Shown here: piece by piece, positions 6,244 to 7,785 of the stretch
How the letters are laid out: every line of letters starts with the position of its first letter
Numbering within the stretch: position 1 is the stretch's first letter
Assembly: GCA_947455015.1 (NCBI GenBank)
Contig: CANGMY010000061.1
Coordinates: forward strand, 1 to 7,785
Origin: Microthrixaceae bacterium
Lineage (GTDB): Bacteria > Actinomycetota > Acidimicrobiia > Acidimicrobiales > Acidimicrobilacustridaceae
DNA length: 7,785 bases
Reading direction: 5' to 3'
Made by a program: the position numbers and the translations under genes
The notes under the pieces: generated by a model
Databases searched by the model: none
What the model saw: the letters and a program-made list of their open reading frames with translations, nothing else
What the model was told of the DNA's origin: nothing

Positions 6244-7575
6244 ATGACCATCCCCCCGACCTCCGAACTTCCCGACACGATGCTCGTGCGCGGCGGCCAG
6301 CCCGTTGACGGCGAGATCCACGTTCGCGGTTCGAAGAACGCACTCCCCAAGGCGATGGTCGCTGCTTTGCTCACGGTGGAACCCTGCCGACTCACGAACA
6401 TCTCGGCCATCACCGACATCGCAGTCGTCGATGAGCTCATCAGCATCGCCGGTGGAACTGTCGTCCATGAGAACGACACCGTCATCATCACCGCTCACGA
6501 ATTCCGGGCGTTGGCCGATGACGATGTCATGCGCCTCCACGCCGCAAGTCGAATTCCAGTCCTTACGACCGCGGTCTCACTCCACCGAACTGGGCACGCT
6601 GTCGTCGCCGCTCCAGGCGGATGTTCGATCGGACCGCGTCCCGTCGATTTCCACCTCAACGTGTTGCGCGCGTTTGGCGCTCGCGACATTCACCGCGAAG
6701 ACATCATCGAACTTCATGTCGATCGCATGCGTGGCGCCCGGATCGAACTCCCCTTTCCTAGCGTTGGCGCAACGGAACAGTTCCTGTTTGCGTCCGTGCT
6801 CGCCGAGGGCGACTCAGAGTTGTCGAATGCCGCGATTGAGCCAGAAATCCTCGACCTCATCGCCGTGCTTCAAAAGATGGGCGCAATCATTTCGGTTGAA
6901 CCAAACCGAACCATCCGCGTCACTGGCGTTTCCGAACTCGGCGGCTTCGAACACCGCGTCATCGGCGACCGACTCGAAGCGGCATCGTGGGCATCACTCG
7001 CGCTCGCCACAGGCGGAACCATCACAGTTCACGGCGTTCAGCAACAACTCCTTTCCACGTTCTTGAACATGTACCGCCGAGCAGGTGGAGACTTCAAGAT
7101 CGATGCCGATGGCGACACGCTCACGTTTCACCGAGCTCGTCGGATGCTGCGCCCGCTTGCTCTCGAGACCGATGTTCATCCCGGCTTCATGACCGACTGG
7201 CAGTCGCCGTTTGTCACTGCCCTCACGCAGGCTGACGGCGTGAGCGTTGTGCACGAAACCGTGTACGAAGATCGCCTTGGCTACACCGATGCGCTCCGTA
7301 GCCTCGGTGCCCAGATCCAAGTCTTCACCGAGTGCCTTGGCCCGACTCGTTGCCGATTCGGCGCCGCCAACCATCGCCATTCCGCAGTTGTGGTTGGTCC
7401 CACGAAATTGCATGGCGCCGAGCTTGTGGTCCCCGATCTCCGAGCAGGATTTTCCTATGTCATTGCGGCCGCAGCCGCCGACGGTGAAAGCCTCATCCAC
7501 GGCGTCGACCTTCTCGACCGTGGCTATGCCGACTTCCGCAGCAAGTTGTCTGCTGTCGGCGTCGAACATCGGTAA
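6244..7575 (+). CDS. murA: MurA-family UDP-N-acetylglucosamine 1-carboxyvinyltransferase, divergent
   Basis: Predicted to transfer enolpyruvate from phosphoenolpyruvate to UDP-GlcNAc, the first committed step of peptidoglycan synthesis, in the cytoplasm. The 443-residue protein has the EPSP-synthase-like double fold. RGSKNA (28-33) carries K31, matching E. coli K22. APGGCSIGPRPVD (123-135) carries C127 and R132, matching C115 and R120. PSVGATE (172-178), NAAIEPEI (195-202), DRLEA (242-246), HPGFMTDWQ (312-320) with D318 for D305, ETVYEDR (338-344) and VPDLRAG (396-402) with R400 for R397 follow. The end (LLDRGYADFRSKLSAVG) is typical. Deviations are SRIPVLTTAV (102-111) where MurA usually has MRAS, and FMTDW for FPTD. 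The Cys at 127 predicts fosfomycin sensitivity, unlike mycobacterial MurA with Asp. ATG 6244 is preferred for its -10 spacing; ATG 6280, just before LVRGGQPVDG, is the alternative. It is either the sole MurA or a second homologue. Confidence 0.88.
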   Translation: MTIPPTSELPDTMLVRGGQPVDGEIHVRGSKNALPKAMVAALLTVEPCRLTNISAITDIAVVDELISIAGGTVVHENDTVIITAHEFRALADDDVMRLHAASRIPVLTTAVSLHRTGHAVVAAPGGCSIGPRPVDFHLNVLRAFGARDIHREDIIELHVDRMRGARIELPFPSVGATEQFLFASVLAEGDSELSNAAIEPEILDLIAVLQKMGAIISVEPNRTIRVTGVSELGGFEHRVIGDRLEAASWASLALATGGTITVHGVQQQLLSTFLNMYRRAGGDFKIDADGDTLTFHRARRMLRPLALETDVHPGFMTDWQSPFVTALTQADGVSVVHETVYEDRLGYTDALRSLGAQIQVFTECLGPTRCRFGAANHRHSAVVVGPTKLHGAELVVPDLRAGFSYVIAAAAADGESLIHGVDLLDRGYADFRSKLSAVGVEHR

Positions 7576-7599
7576 CGCAGCCAACCAACCTCACGGAAG

Positions 7600-7605
7600 T
7601 ATCGT
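7600..7605 (+). promoter_or_regulatory. Candidate -10 box for yccF, leaderless layout
   Basis: TATCGT fits TANNNT and ends 8 bases before the ATG at 7614. GGAAG just upstream is 14 bases from the ATG, too far to act as a Shine-Dalgarno. The 38-base gap after the MurA-like gene shows no terminator hairpin, so readthrough from that gene is also possible. Confidence 0.38.
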
Positions 7606-7613
7606 CATCACCA

Positions 7614-7785
7614 ATGAAGACCATCGGCAACATCCTGTGGTTCCTGCTCGGCGGAATTTGGCTTGCTCTCGGTTATGCCATCGGTGGTCTTGCGATGTGC
7701 ATCACGATCATCGGCATTCCATTCGGCATTCAATCGTTCAAGTTGGCGGGCCTCGCTCTATGGCCGTTCGGCTACACCACCTCTA
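7614..7785 (+). CDS. YccF-domain (DUF307) small inner membrane protein, cut by window edge
   Basis: The 57 visible codons read MKTIGNILWFLLGGIWLALG, then a hydrophobic stretch (about 21-35), then GIPFGIQSFKLAGLALWPFG (34-53). This matches the YccF domain pattern: a membrane helical hairpin followed by IPFG-Q-FKLA-L-LWPFG. The C-terminal part lies beyond the right edge; YccF-domain proteins often carry two such units or run to about 120-150 residues. Function is not established for the family. The ATG is the first in frame after the MurA-like stop and immediately precedes the conserved N-terminus. Confidence 0.85.
   Translation, partial: MKTIGNILWFLLGGIWLALGYAIGGLAMCITIIGIPFGIQSFKLAGLALWPFGYTTS

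Noticed and set aside
7576..7613. Possible terminator after the MurA-like gene
   Set aside because: No inverted repeat with a following T run was found in these 38 bases.

Overview
This 7.8 kb window is a compact, conserved housekeeping segment of a bacterial chromosome with moderately high GC, estimated by eye at just under 60%. The gene order argS-lysA-(insert)-hom-thrC is the classic aspartate-family amino acid locus of Actinobacteria; Mycobacterium has argS-lysA-thrA-thrC-thrB-rho. Frequent GTG starts and start codons placed a few bases after TANNNT boxes also fit that phylum. The moderate GC and the divergence of the proteins suggest a non-model lineage such as Acidimicrobiia. That placement is an inference, not something the sequence proves.

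Minus strand, in transcription order: argS (arginyl-tRNA synthetase, 6074-4467), lysA (diaminopimelate decarboxylase, 4459-3188), a TauE/SafE (TSUP) family membrane protein (3179-2448), hom (homoserine dehydrogenase with a C-terminal ACT domain, 2398-1076), and thrC (threonine synthase, from 1076 and running off the left edge). Junctions are tight: 7 bases between argS and lysA, 8 between lysA and the membrane protein, and a one-base stop/start overlap between hom and thrC. The only gap is 48 bases before hom. It holds a strong hairpin and a possible internal promoter, so hom-thrC may be a separately controlled sub-operon.

Plus strand, divergent from argS across a 169-base intergenic region: a MurA-family enolpyruvyl transferase (6244-7575) with its catalytic residues intact but several family motifs altered. 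After 38 bases comes the first 57 codons of a YccF-family small membrane protein (from 7614), cut by the right edge. Both genes have a TANNNT box 8 to 9 bases before their ATG and no well-placed Shine-Dalgarno sequence, which suggests leaderless transcripts.

LysA makes lysine from meso-diaminopimelate. Hom and ThrC take the other branch of aspartate-semialdehyde metabolism towards threonine. MurA starts peptidoglycan precursor synthesis, so the window links amino acid, translation and cell wall functions. I see no mobile element, CRISPR array, RNA gene or defence system, and no evidence for a wholly new system. The points worth a second look are the membrane transporter inside the lysine/threonine operon, the hairpin/promoter before hom, the long-form threonine synthase at this locus, the divergent MurA, and the repeated leaderless promoter layout.
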